64,000 nt of DNA from Sphingosinicella sp963974575. Lineage in GTDB: Bacteria; Pseudomonadota; Alphaproteobacteria; Sphingomonadales; Sphingomonadaceae. The notes under the pieces were generated by a model that saw only the letters and a list, made by a program, of their open reading frames with translations, was not told the DNA's origin and did no database searches. The position numbers and the translations under genes are program-made. Location of the stretch: assembly GCF_963974575.1 (NCBI RefSeq), contig NZ_CAXBBQ010000007.1, positions 166,567-230,566 of the forward strand, written 5' to 3'. Position 1 is the stretch's first letter, and the number at the start of each line of letters is the position of its first letter. This document shows, piece after piece, positions 16,312-24,990 of this stretch.

Positions 16312-17325
16312 TCAGGCCTCCATCGTGCGCCGGAGCGCATCGCCGACGCGCTTCGGACCAGGGAAATATTCCCATTCGAAAGCGTGGGGGTAGGGCGTGT
16401 CCCAGCCGGTCACGCGCTCGATCGGGGCTTCGAGATCGAAGAAGCAATGCTCCTGCACCAGCGCGGCGAGTTCGGCGCCGAAACCGCAGGTGCGTGTCGC
16501 TTCGTGGACGACGACGCAGCGGCCGGTCTTGTTCACCGACTGCGTGATGGCTTCAAGATCGAGCGGCATTAGCGTGCGTAGGTCGATGACTTCCGCATCA
16601 ATGCCGGTTTCACTCGCTGCCGCAAGCGCGACATGCACCATCGTGCCGTAGGCGAGCACGGTGACGGCGCTGCCCGCGCGCACGATGTTCGCCTTGCCGA
16701 GCGGCACGACATAATGGCCGTCCGGCACCTCGCTTGCGGGATGCTTCGACCAAGGCTCGACGGGCTTGTCGTGGTGTCCGTCGAAGGGGCCGTTGTAGAG
16801 GCGCTTGGGCTCGAAGAAGAGCACGGGGTCGTCGTCCTCGATCGCGGCGATCAGCAGACCCTTGGCGTCGTAAGGGTTGGACGGGATCACCGTCTTCAGG
16901 CCTGCGACGTGCGTGAAGATGCCTTCGGGGCTCTGGCTGTGCGTCTGGCCGCCGTAGATGCCGCCGCCGTAGGGACTGCGCACGGTGATCGGGGACCACC
17001 ATTCGCCGCCTGTGCGATACCGCATCCGCGCGGCTTCGGAGATGAGCTGGTCGGTGGCGGGATAGATGTAGTCCGCGAACTGGATTTCGACGACCGGCCG
17101 CTTGCCATAGGCGCCCATGCCGACCGCGACGGCGACGATACCGCCTTCGGAAATCGGCGCATCGAATACGCGGGTCAGCCCATGCTTTCGCTGGAGGCCA
17201 TCGGTTGCGCGGAACACGCCGCCGAAATAGCCGACATCCTGCCCGAAGATGGTGACGGCGGGATCGCGCGTCAGCGCCACGTCCATCGCGCTGTTGAGCG
17301 CCTCGATCATGTTCATCGTCGCCAC
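16312..17325 (-). CDS. bkdA2: Branched-chain 2-oxoacid dehydrogenase E1 beta subunit
   Basis: 337 residues. Transketolase-type pyrimidine domain with FGQDVGYFGGVFRATDGL, then a C-terminal domain with EVIDLRTLMPLDLEAI. Features such as GGIYGGQTHSQSPEGIF fit the oxo-isovalerate E1beta family. The GTG at 17325 was chosen because GGGGG lies 9-13 nt upstream and the product then has family length; ATG at 17316 is the alternative. It is coupled to E1alpha (4-nt gap) and E2. Confidence 0.93.
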   Translation of the reverse strand: MATMNMIEALNSAMDVALTRDPAVTIFGQDVGYFGGVFRATDGLQRKHGLTRVFDAPISEGGIVAVAVGMGAYGKRPVVEIQFADYIYPATDQLISEAARMRYRTGGEWWSPITVRSPYGGGIYGGQTHSQSPEGIFTHVAGLKTVIPSNPYDAKGLLIAAIEDDDPVLFFEPKRLYNGPFDGHHDKPVEPWSKHPASEVPDGHYVVPLGKANIVRAGSAVTVLAYGTMVHVALAAASETGIDAEVIDLRTLMPLDLEAITQSVNKTGRCVVVHEATRTCGFGAELAALVQEHCFFDLEAPIERVTGWDTPYPHAFEWEYFPGPKRVGDALRRTMEA

Positions 17326-17329
17326 GGCG

Positions 17330-18559
17330 TTATACCCCCGCCTGCTTGCGCTGTTCGACAAGATGCGGCGGCATCTCCTTGTAGACGTCGTCGAACATCG
17401 AAGAGGCCGGAATGCGCGCGCCTTCCTTCAGCGTGCCGTAGCTCTCGGATTCCTTGCCCGCCGCGCGAACCACCTCCTCAAGCTCCTTTTCAAGTACGGC
17501 GTGCCGATCTTCGCTCCAAAGGCCCGCGCCGATCATGTGCGTCTTCAGCCTTTCGATGGGATCGCCGAGCGGCCAGACAGCGGCTTCCGCTCCAGGGCGA
17601 TACTTGCTCGGATCATCGGAGGTGGAATGGCCTTCGGCGCGGTAGGTAAAGAGCTCGATCACCGTGGGGCCGAGACCGTTGCGCGCCCGGTTCGCCGCCC
17701 AGCGCGTGACGGCGTAGACGGCGAGGAAATCATTGCCGTCGACGCGCAGCGAGGGGATGCCGTAACCGAGCCCGCGCGATGCGAACGTCGTGCGCTCGCC
17801 GCCGGCGATGCCGGAGAAGGACGAGATCGCCCACTGGTTGTTGACGATGTTGAGGACGACCGGCGCCTGATAGACGCTGGCGAAGGTCAGCGCGTGGTGG
17901 AAGTCGCCTTCCGCCGTTGCGCCTTCGCCGATCCACGCGGCGGCGATGCGGCTGTCGTTGTCGGCGGCGGATGCCATCGCCCAGCCGACCGCCTGGCTGT
18001 ATTGCGTTCCGAGATTGCCCGAAATCGAGAAGAACCCCGCTTCGCGGCTTGAATAGAACACCGGCATCTGCCGCCCTTTCAGGCGGTCGCGGCTGTTCGA
18101 ATAGACCTGGTTCATCATGTCGACGAGCGGCCAGTCGCGCGCCACGAGCAGGCCTTGCTGGCGGTAGGTGGGGAAACACATGTCACCGTATTCGAGCGCG
18201 AGCGCCGCCGCGACGGCGACAGCCTCCTCGCCCGTCGATTTCATGTAGAAACTCGTCTTGCCCTGCCGTTGCACACGCACCATGCGCGCGTCGTAGGCGC
18301 GCGTCAGCATCATCGCGCGCAGGCCCTTTTCAAGCACGTCGGCGGAGAGCTCCGGGTTCCAGTCGCCGACCGGATTGCCGTCGTCATCCAGCACGCGGAT
18401 CAGCGCCCAGGCCAGATCGCGGATCTCGGCGGGATCGACATCTTCAGCGGGCCGGCGAACCTCGCCCGCGGGCGGCACTTTGATGTGCGACATGTCGGGC
18501 GTCTCGCCGGGGCGGCAGCCGGGCTCGGGAATGTGTAGGCGCGAACTGTTCTTCAGCAT
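17330..18559 (-). CDS. bkdA1: Branched-chain 2-oxoacid dehydrogenase E1 alpha subunit
   Basis: 409 residues. Thiamine-diphosphate motif GEGATAEGDFHHAL...NNQWAIS (about residues 212-245) and the phosphorylation-loop-type YRAEGHSTSDDPSKYR are present. It decarboxylates 2-oxoacids of Val, Leu and Ile and transfers acyl to E2. It is 17 nt downstream of the leucine-dehydrogenase-type gene, so deamination and decarboxylation of branched-chain amino acids are encoded together. Confidence 0.93.
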   Translation of the reverse strand: MLKNSSRLHIPEPGCRPGETPDMSHIKVPPAGEVRRPAEDVDPAEIRDLAWALIRVLDDDGNPVGDWNPELSADVLEKGLRAMMLTRAYDARMVRVQRQGKTSFYMKSTGEEAVAVAAALALEYGDMCFPTYRQQGLLVARDWPLVDMMNQVYSNSRDRLKGRQMPVFYSSREAGFFSISGNLGTQYSQAVGWAMASAADNDSRIAAAWIGEGATAEGDFHHALTFASVYQAPVVLNIVNNQWAISSFSGIAGGERTTFASRGLGYGIPSLRVDGNDFLAVYAVTRWAANRARNGLGPTVIELFTYRAEGHSTSDDPSKYRPGAEAAVWPLGDPIERLKTHMIGAGLWSEDRHAVLEKELEEVVRAAGKESESYGTLKEGARIPASSMFDDVYKEMPPHLVEQRKQAGV

Positions 18560-18576
18560 GGCGGTTCTCTTGGGTT

Positions 18577-19632
18577 TCAGGCTGCGGCACGGTGCCCGCG
18601 CGCGATGATGCGGCGGGCGAGCGTGTCGGCGACGACGTGCGGCGGCGTGTTGTCGCTTGCGGCAGCTTCGAGGATGCGGGTGAGGCGCGGCGCGATCTCG
18701 CCGACGCGCCGCGCGGCCTCTTCGGGCGCCTCGCCGAGATATTCGGCGGAGACGTTTATGATGCCGCCCGCGTTCACGACATAATCCGGCGCATAGACGA
18801 CGCCTCGGGCGGCCAGCGCTTCGCCGTCCGCTTCGGTTGTAAGCTGGTTGTTCGCCGCGCCGCAGACGAGGCGCGCCTTCAGCGCGGGAATCGTCCGGGC
18901 GTTCAGCACGCCGCCGAGCGCGCAGGGAGCCAAGATATCCGCGTCGGCGGCAACGATTTCGTCAATGCCGACAGCCCGCGCGCCGAGTTCCGCGACGAGC
19001 GCATCGACGCGGCGCCGATCGATATCCGCGATCACGAGCCGTGCGCCCGCACCGCGCAGCATCCGGCACAGCGCTGCGCCGACGTTGCCCGTGCCCTGCA
19101 CCGCGACGGTCAGGCCTTCAAGGTCGCTGCCCAGTGCAAAGCGCGCCGCCGCGCGCATCGATTCAAACACGCCGCGCGCGGTCCAGGGTGAGGGGTCGCC
19201 GCCGCTCTTGCCCGGCTCCGCATCAAGGCCCGCGACATAGCGTGTGCGCTCGCGAACCCGCTCCATGTCGGCAACGCCGGTGCCGACGTCTTCGGCTGTG
19301 ACATAGGCGCCGTCCAGGCTTTCCACGGCATCGCCGAAGGCGCGGAACAGCGCAGCGCGGTCGAAGCTGCCGGCCGGGCGCTGCAGCACCGCCTTGCCGC
19401 CGCCGAGCGGCAGTCCTGCGACCGCATTCTTGTAGCTCATGCCGCGCGCAAGCCGGATCGCGTCGGCTGTAAGGTGGGTGTGGCTGTCGTAGTGCCAGAA
19501 ACGGCACCCGCCGGCCGCCGGTCCGAGCGCGGTCGAATGAATGGCAATGACACCGATCACTTCGCCGTCCGCATCGCTGACGACGTGGATATCTTCCTGA
19601 AAATCGCTGACTTCGTGCGGCCGGTGGACCAT
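18577..19632 (-). CDS. Leucine/valine dehydrogenase (Glu/Leu/Phe/Val dehydrogenase family)
   Basis: 351 residues. Catalytic Lys80 in LPLGGGKAVL, Lys68 in MSYKNAVAG, the dinucleotide loop VAVQGTGNVGAALCR (about 178-192), and GAANNQLT near 272. It deaminates branched-chain amino acids oxidatively with NAD+ to the 2-oxoacids used by the adjacent E1/E2. It is the first gene of the four-gene operon and divergent from an Lrp-type regulator. Phenylalanine dehydrogenase is possible but the bkd context favours Leu/Val. Confidence 0.9.
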   Translation of the reverse strand: MVHRPHEVSDFQEDIHVVSDADGEVIGVIAIHSTALGPAAGGCRFWHYDSHTHLTADAIRLARGMSYKNAVAGLPLGGGKAVLQRPAGSFDRAALFRAFGDAVESLDGAYVTAEDVGTGVADMERVRERTRYVAGLDAEPGKSGGDPSPWTARGVFESMRAAARFALGSDLEGLTVAVQGTGNVGAALCRMLRGAGARLVIADIDRRRVDALVAELGARAVGIDEIVAADADILAPCALGGVLNARTIPALKARLVCGAANNQLTTEADGEALAARGVVYAPDYVVNAGGIINVSAEYLGEAPEEAARRVGEIAPRLTRILEAAASDNTPPHVVADTLARRIIARGHRAAA

Positions 19633-19752
19633 CGGAGCTCCCTTTCGCGCAAAAGCCTAGCACGCATCCGGCTGATAAAAATTGCTCGTATGTTTGTATG
19701 CGGCGATCTATGGAATGAGTTATTCGGGAATGTGCGTATAATGGAATAAATC

Positions 19753-20238
19753 ATGCTAGAAGAGCTGGACGCGTTCGAGCGCAAGATTCTCGCGATCCTC
19801 CAGAAGGATTCGTCACGGCCCACCACGGAGATCGCGGAAGAGGTTGGGCTGTCGCAGGCGCCGTGCTGGCGGCGCATCCAGCGGCTCAAGGAGGCGGGCT
19901 ATATCAAGGGGCAGGTGAGCCTGCTCGATCGGCGCAAAATGGGCCTCAACACGCAGGTCTTCGCCCAGGTGAAGCTCACCCGCCACGGCCGCTCCAACCT
20001 CCACGAGTTCTCGGATGCGATCCGCGAGTTTCCCGAAGTGCTTGATTGCTTCGTGCTGCTTGGCCCGGTCGATTTCATGCTACGCATCGTGACGCGCGAC
20101 ATTGAGACCTACGAACGCTTCTTCTTCGAAAAGCTGTCGCAACTTCCCGGCGTGCAGGAGGTGCATTCGATGGTGGCACTCTCCGAGATCAAATCGACGA
20201 CGGAGTTGCCGATTCTGGAGAGCGAGGCGGCGGCGTGA
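19753..20238 (+). CDS. Lrp/AsnC family transcriptional regulator
   Basis: 161 residues. N-terminal HTH (FERKILAILQKDSSRPTTEIAEEVGLSQAPCWRRIQRL, residues 6-43) and a C-terminal RAM domain (FPEVLDCFVLLGPVDFMLRIVTRDIETYERFF). It is divergent from the leucine dehydrogenase-bkd operon and very likely regulates it, with branched-chain amino acids as ligand. A TATAAT at 19737-19742 lies only 10 nt before the ATG and I see no ribosome site, so the mRNA may be leaderless. Its stop overlaps the next gene (GTGA). Confidence 0.9.
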   Translation: MLEELDAFERKILAILQKDSSRPTTEIAEEVGLSQAPCWRRIQRLKEAGYIKGQVSLLDRRKMGLNTQVFAQVKLTRHGRSNLHEFSDAIREFPEVLDCFVLLGPVDFMLRIVTRDIETYERFFFEKLSQLPGVQEVHSMVALSEIKSTTELPILESEAAA

Positions 20239-21092
20239 TCGCGGGGCGTGTCGGCATCGTTGGTACGGGCCGGGTCGCCCGCGCGCTGGCGCTGGGGCTC
20301 GGCGTCCGGTCTTCGGCGACACCGATGATGTGGGGACGGACACCGGCGCATTTGCCTGAAGGGGGCGGCGTGCTGGCGGTGCGGTCTCTGGAGGAGGTCG
20401 CAGAGCAATGCGACGTGATCGCGATCGCGGTATCGGACGACGCGCTCCTGCAGGTCGTGGACGCGTTTGCGGGAGCTCAATTTCGGCCAGGAGCGCTGGC
20501 TTTTCATGTCAGTGGAGGAAGCGGCACGGCCATTCTCGAACCGCTCCGCATCCGGGGCGTAAGGACGGCGGCGGTACACCCGGTAATGACCTTCACGGGC
20601 AACGCGGACATCGAAGTCCAGCGCATGGCGGGCGCCTGTTTCGCCATCACGGCACCGGATGGAGATACGATGCGGCAGGCACGAACGATCGTCAAGGCCT
20701 TGGGCGGTATCGCTGTGGAGATCGCCGAAGACAGGCGCACGCTTTATCATGCCGCGCTCTCTCATGCGGCGAACCATCTCGTCACGCTCCTTGCGGGGGC
20801 GACGCGCGCGCTCCATGCGGCGGGTATCGAACACCCTGAATCCCTGGTCGCGCCGCTGGTGCGCGCATCGCTCGAAAACAGCATCGCAAAGGGGTTCGAC
20901 GCACTTTCCGGGCCGCTGCTGCGCGGAGATGTGAACATGGTCCGGGGGCACCTGGCCGCACTCGCGAACGACTGCCCGGAAGTGCTTCCCGCCTACCGTG
21001 CCATGGCGCTTTCTACGATCGACGAACTGGAGCGCCGCAACAAAGCAGCGACGCTGTCAACACTGCGGGCTGTGGTCGACGACGTACAATAG
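20235..21092 (+). CDS. Rossmann-fold oxidoreductase-like protein with DUF2520 domain
   Basis: 285 residues. N-terminal nucleotide loop VGIVGTGRVARALALGL (residues 6-22), then AVHPVMTFTGN (about 114-124), which is characteristic of DUF2520/Rossmann-like proteins, and a C-terminal helical domain (HAALSHAANHLVTLLAGATRALH). The fold is like pyrroline-carboxylate or ketopantoate reductases, but no substrate is known. GTG start within a GTGA overlap couples it to the Lrp gene. Confidence 0.72.
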   Translation: MIAGRVGIVGTGRVARALALGLGVRSSATPMMWGRTPAHLPEGGGVLAVRSLEEVAEQCDVIAIAVSDDALLQVVDAFAGAQFRPGALAFHVSGGSGTAILEPLRIRGVRTAAVHPVMTFTGNADIEVQRMAGACFAITAPDGDTMRQARTIVKALGGIAVEIAEDRRTLYHAALSHAANHLVTLLAGATRALHAAGIEHPESLVAPLVRASLENSIAKGFDALSGPLLRGDVNMVRGHLAALANDCPEVLPAYRAMALSTIDELERRNKAATLSTLRAVVDDVQ

Positions 21093-21171
21093 AACCGCCC
21101 GACAGGCAGCGCCTCGTCATCTTGTGGGCCTCAGGTTTCGCGCGCCGTAGCGATTTCATCGTCGAGCTATT

Positions 21172-21198
21172 GCGTATAAGAATATTTTTCTTATACGC
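21172..21198. promoter_or_regulatory. 11-bp perfect inverted repeat upstream of the P450 gene
   Basis: GCGTATAAGAA (21172-21182) and its exact complement TTCTTATACGC (21188-21198) are separated by TATTT. It lies 38 bp before a short open frame and 123 bp before the P450 start in an AT-rich island. It is too AT-rich for a terminator, so an operator is the better reading. Confidence 0.45.
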
Positions 21199-21236
21199 TA
21201 ATATCGTTCTTGATCGCCTAATGAAGGGAATTCGAC

Positions 21237-21317
21237 ATGGATCGCAGCCACTTCGCGGTGACACCGTTTCCCGATTGTCACCGCAGCGACATGCCGTTTC
21301 ACTGCGTGGGGGCCTAA
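21237..21317 (+). CDS. Possible 26-residue upstream peptide before the P450 gene
   Basis: The frame starts MDRSHFAVTPFPDCHRSDMP and continues FHCVGA. It has a good AAGGG ribosome site 8 nt upstream and ends 4 nt before the P450 ATG. Its length, His/Cys content and position between an inverted repeat and the P450 suggest a leader peptide or coupling frame. No homologue is recognised and it may be chance. Confidence 0.28.
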   Translation: MDRSHFAVTPFPDCHRSDMPFHCVGA

Positions 21318-21321
21318 AACG

Positions 21322-22536
21322 ATGTTGTCACCCTATGCCATTTACGACACCGCGCCGCCGCCGGGCGTGCCCGTGCTCGATATCGATCCGTTCTCGGCGC
21401 CGTTCTTCGACGACCCGTTTCCGCTGCACGAGGCGATGCGCGAGGCGGGGCCGTTCGTGTGGCTCGGGCAATATAATATCGGAGCAGTCGCGCGGTACGA
21501 GCACGTGCGCGAGGCGCTTACGGACTGGGAGCGTTTTTCCTCGGCGCGCGGTGTCGGGATGGAGGATTTCGAGCGGCACGGGCGCTTCCGCCTGCCGAGC
21601 CTGATCCTCGAGGCGGACCCACCGCTCCACACGCGCTCGCGCGGTGTTCTCAGCCGCGCGCTGTCGCCGCCCGTGCTCAAGGGGCTGCGCGCGCGCTTCG
21701 CCGCGGTAGCCGAGGCGATCGTCGAGCAGGTGGTTGCCGCTGGAAGGTTCGATGCCGTTGGCGATCTTGCCGAGGCCTATCCGCTGAGGGTGTTCCCGGA
21801 TGCGATGGGCATGAAGCGCGAGGGGCGCGAGAAGTTGCTGCCGCACGCTGAAATGCTGTTCAATTCCTTCGGCCCGCGCAACGCGCTGTTCGAGGCATCG
21901 CGGGCGCAGGCGAGCTTCGACTGGGTCGAGGAACAGGGCCAACGCGAGAACCTGTCGCCTGGGCTGGGTCTCGTGATCCACGAAGCCGCCGATCGCGGCG
22001 AGATCGGTCCTGAGGAGGCGCCGCTGCTGGTGCGCGCATTGCTGCAGGCGGGGCTCGATACGACGGTGAATGCGATTGGCGCGACGCTCTATTGCCTCGC
22101 GCGTTTTCCCGATCAGTGGGAGCGGCTGCGTGCGGAGCTGTCGCTTGCAAAGGCGGCGTTCGACGAAGCGATCCGGTTCGAATCGCCGGTGCAGACCTTC
22201 TTCCGAACGGCGACGCGAGATACCGAGATCGGCGGCGCGCGCGTGCACGAAGGCGACAAGATCCTGATGATGCTCGCTTCGGCCAATCGCGACCCGCGCC
22301 AGTGGGAAGCGCCGGATCGATACGACATCACGCGGAAGACGCTTGGCCATGTGGGCTTCGGCGCCGGAATTCATCAATGCGTCGGGCAGATACTCGCGCG
22401 GATGGAAGGTGAGCTGGTGCTGGATGCGCTCGTGCGGCGCGTGAAGCGCATTCGCATCGCGGGCGACGTCGTTCGCCGCCACAACAACACGCTGCGCGGG
22501 CTCGCGAACCTCCCCGTCGAGGTCGAGCGCGCCTAG
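21322..22536 (+). CDS. Cytochrome P450 (CYP199-like)
   Basis: 404 residues. I-helix AGLDTT (243-248), ExxR at 282-285 (EAIR), and the haem-binding loop FGAGIHQCVGQ with Cys353. Opening residues PYAIYDTAPPPGVPVLDIDPFSAPFFDDP and the overall pattern recall the CYP199 group that demethylates 4-methoxybenzoate-type aromatics; that assignment is from memory. The ferredoxin and reductase are not adjacent. It ends 4 bp into the convergent deacylase gene. Confidence 0.88.
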   Translation: MLSPYAIYDTAPPPGVPVLDIDPFSAPFFDDPFPLHEAMREAGPFVWLGQYNIGAVARYEHVREALTDWERFSSARGVGMEDFERHGRFRLPSLILEADPPLHTRSRGVLSRALSPPVLKGLRARFAAVAEAIVEQVVAAGRFDAVGDLAEAYPLRVFPDAMGMKREGREKLLPHAEMLFNSFGPRNALFEASRAQASFDWVEEQGQRENLSPGLGLVIHEAADRGEIGPEEAPLLVRALLQAGLDTTVNAIGATLYCLARFPDQWERLRAELSLAKAAFDEAIRFESPVQTFFRTATRDTEIGGARVHEGDKILMMLASANRDPRQWEAPDRYDITRKTLGHVGFGAGIHQCVGQILARMEGELVLDALVRRVKRIRIAGDVVRRHNNTLRGLANLPVEVERA

Positions 22537-24182
22537 CGTTTTCTTGGTACGAACTGCCCCGCGGTGACGCCGGTCGGCTTGCCGTTCTCGAAGGCGACCT
22601 TACCGTTCACGATCACGGTGATGATGCCGGTGGAAAGGGCGCCGGGGTCCGCATAGGTAGCGCGCGCGGCGACGGTCGCGGGATCGAACAGCACGACGTC
22701 CGCCGCCAGCCCCGGCATCAGCCGGCCGCGATCGGCAAGGCCGAGATGCGTGGCGGGAAAGCCGGTCATCTTGCGGATCGCCTCTTCGAGCGGGAAGAGT
22801 TTGAGGTCGCGGCTGTAGTGGCCGAGCACGCGCGTGAAGCTGCCGCTGGCGCGCGGATGGGCATAGCCGCGCGCCAAGGATCGCGCGTCGATGTAGGCGC
22901 CGTCGCTCGCGACCATTACCCACGGTTTCACGATGAGTTCGCGGATGTCCGCCTCGTCGATCGTGCCGAGCGTGACGCGCACATTGTTGCGGGCGGCGAG
23001 ATCCGCGAGAAGATCGAACGGCGCGATGCCGCGCTTCTTCGCCAATAGCTCGATATTCTCGTCCACAAGGTCGGGGTTTTCCGGCGCATCGACGATCCTG
23101 ACGTTGCCGTAGCCGACGGCCTTGATCCAGGAAAAGCCCTTGTCGACGCCGTTCTCGGTCGCCTCGCGCACGGCGCTGCGGCGGGCGGGGTCGGCGAGCG
23201 CGGCGCGCACTTCCGCCTCCGTCACCTGCCGGTCGCCGCGCCCGTCGGGCAGGACGAAAAGATCGTAGACCGCGCGCACCGTGGCGCCGTCGAACGGGTA
23301 CTGGTCCGCGACGATGTCGAAACCCTGCGCGCGCGCCGTCTCGACCATCGCGATGACCTCGCCGATATGGCCCTTGTTGATGAGCCCGGTGGCTTTCAGG
23401 TGGGCGAGCTTCGCCGGGATACCGACGGTCTTGCCGAGTTCGATCGCCTCGCGCTCTGACTCCACCATGTGAAAGCCTGGGTCTCGCGTGTGCGAATCGT
23501 AGGTGCCTCCGTAGGGCTTCACGGCAGCGGCGAGGGCCTGCACCTCGGCCTCGGTCGCGAACATGCCGGGATCGTACATGAGCCCGGTGGAAAGGCCGAC
23601 GCAGCCCATCTCCATGCCTTCGCGCACTAGCGCCGCCATGCGTTCGATCTCCTCGGGCGTGGCGGCTCGGCGCTGACCGGGCATCGCCTCTTCCCGGATG
23701 CCGTTATGGCCGACGTAGCAGCTGTAATTGACCCCCATGCCCTTGGCGCTGAGGGCCGCCTGGAGCTGCCGCATTACGCGCGGCGAGAGGCCGCCGTCGG
23801 GGCTCGCCAGGATCGTGGTGACACCCTGCGACAGATCCTGTGCGTCGATGAACGGCCCCTCGATGCGCTCCACGGCTTCGGGAACGTGGCTGTGCGCATC
23901 GATGAAGCCCGGCGCGACGGCGAGGCCGTTGGCATCGATCGTGCGCGCCGCGACGACGCGCGATGCCTTCTTCACGAACCGGACCTGGCCGTCTGCGATT
24001 CCGACATCGGCTATGCGCGGCGGTGATCCCGTGCCGTCGTAAACGAGCCCGCCGCGAACGAGCAGGTCCACGCGCTCAGGCTGGCCGGCACAGGCGGCGA
24101 GGGTCAATGCAGCCAGTGACACGGTAAGCCCAAGGGCAGCTGCGCGGGAGGTCCTAAGGATTGTGAAGTCGGCGATCTTCAA
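22533..24182 (-). CDS. N-acyl-D-amino-acid deacylase family lipoprotein (copy 1)
   Basis: 549 residues. The TTG at 24182 is the best start: it has AGGG 8 nt upstream and gives a basic N-terminus, hydrophobic core and lipobox LAAC, so the enzyme is probably a lipoprotein. Amidohydrolase metal-site motifs are GFIDAHSH, YDSHTRDP, LAHLKATG and VASDGAY. The position of the bridging cysteine of known D-aminoacylases (TGNCG) reads ASPDGG here. GVNYSCYVGHNGIRE matches the substrate-binding region of the family. It should hydrolyse N-acyl-D-amino acids in the periplasm. It follows the XRE-cupin regulator by 93 bp with an inverted repeat between. Confidence 0.85.
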   Translation of the reverse strand: MKIADFTILRTSRAAALGLTVSLAALTLAACAGQPERVDLLVRGGLVYDGTGSPPRIADVGIADGQVRFVKKASRVVAARTIDANGLAVAPGFIDAHSHVPEAVERIEGPFIDAQDLSQGVTTILASPDGGLSPRVMRQLQAALSAKGMGVNYSCYVGHNGIREEAMPGQRRAATPEEIERMAALVREGMEMGCVGLSTGLMYDPGMFATEAEVQALAAAVKPYGGTYDSHTRDPGFHMVESEREAIELGKTVGIPAKLAHLKATGLINKGHIGEVIAMVETARAQGFDIVADQYPFDGATVRAVYDLFVLPDGRGDRQVTEAEVRAALADPARRSAVREATENGVDKGFSWIKAVGYGNVRIVDAPENPDLVDENIELLAKKRGIAPFDLLADLAARNNVRVTLGTIDEADIRELIVKPWVMVASDGAYIDARSLARGYAHPRASGSFTRVLGHYSRDLKLFPLEEAIRKMTGFPATHLGLADRGRLMPGLAADVVLFDPATVAARATYADPGALSTGIITVIVNGKVAFENGKPTGVTAGQFVPRKR

Positions 24183-24194
24183 GTGGGCGACCCT

Positions 24195-24214
24195 ATTTGA
24201 AGTTAAATTCAAAT
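24195..24214. promoter_or_regulatory. Inverted repeat upstream of deacylase 1
   Basis: ATTTGAA (24195-24201) and TTCAAAT (24208-24214) flank six bases. The repeat sits 12 bp before the TTG start, where a bound repressor would block expression. The upstream XRE-cupin protein is the obvious candidate ligand; no experimental support. Confidence 0.4.
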
Positions 24215-24275
24215 TTAGCGTATAGGAAACTCTTGCTGTGGGCAAGGCCAGGCACGTGCCTTCAGCCCCGGGGCT

Positions 24276-24914
24276 TTATTCCGGCGTTTGTGACGGGTGA
24301 TGATCGACGGCGTTCACGGCGTCGATCAGCTCGGTTTCGTTCCCTGAACACACCGCAATCACGCGACAGGGCGCGTCGCCGTGCGCGACGTAGGCGTGGC
24401 CCATCTGGCTGTCCATCCACATGGATTCGCCCGCCTGCAGGATCACCGGCTTGTAATATTCGGAGTGCACTTCGAGCGCGCCTTCGAGGACGTAAACGAA
24501 TTCCTCCCCGCCGTGCCGCACGTAATCAGGAAAGTCCGCAAAGGACCGCGCCTGCGGCGAGACGACAAGCGGCACGAACGCTTTGCCCGACACGTCGGTG
24601 CTGAGATAACAATGATCGTAATGCTCGGTGCGCACGACGACGCCGTCGCCGATGCGATTGATGCTGCGCCGCCCCTTCGCCGAGGTGTCGCCCTGCGTTG
24701 GCGACGGCCCGCCGAGCAGATCGGCGAAATCGACGCCGAGCCCCTGGCAGAGCTGCGTGAGCTTGTCGTAGGTGAGCGACATCTTGCCGGATTCAACCTT
24801 AGACAGCGTCGAAATGGCGACGCCCGTGCGGCGGCTGACTTCCGACATGGTGAGCCCCATGCGGCGGCGCAGCGCGCGCAGCGCTTCAGCGAGTTTCGTG
24901 GGCGGTCGGCCCAT
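24276..24914 (-). CDS. XRE-family regulator with C-terminal cupin (regulator 1)
   Basis: 212 residues. HTH_3 (LAEALRALRRRMGLTMSEVSRRTGVAISTLSKVESGKMSLTYDKL, about residues 8-52) and a cupin barrel (EEFVYVLEGALEVHSEYYKPVILQAGESMWMD, about 135-170). The architecture is shared with PuuR/SutR-type regulators that sense amines or amino acids. The ATG at 24914 has GGGAG 8 nt upstream; an upstream TTG is less likely. It sits between penicillin-acylase-family and deacylase genes on the same strand, so it probably controls them. It is related to regulator 2 at 29443-30105. Confidence 0.88.
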   Translation of the reverse strand: MGRPPTKLAEALRALRRRMGLTMSEVSRRTGVAISTLSKVESGKMSLTYDKLTQLCQGLGVDFADLLGGPSPTQGDTSAKGRRSINRIGDGVVVRTEHYDHCYLSTDVSGKAFVPLVVSPQARSFADFPDYVRHGGEEFVYVLEGALEVHSEYYKPVILQAGESMWMDSQMGHAYVAHGDAPCRVIAVCSGNETELIDAVNAVDHHPSQTPE

Positions 24915-24990
24915 CCATACGCTCCCGGCAAGTTTCAACGAACAGGCACCCGCAATAGGTCAAAAGGGCCGAAAGCGGAACAGCCGCTGA

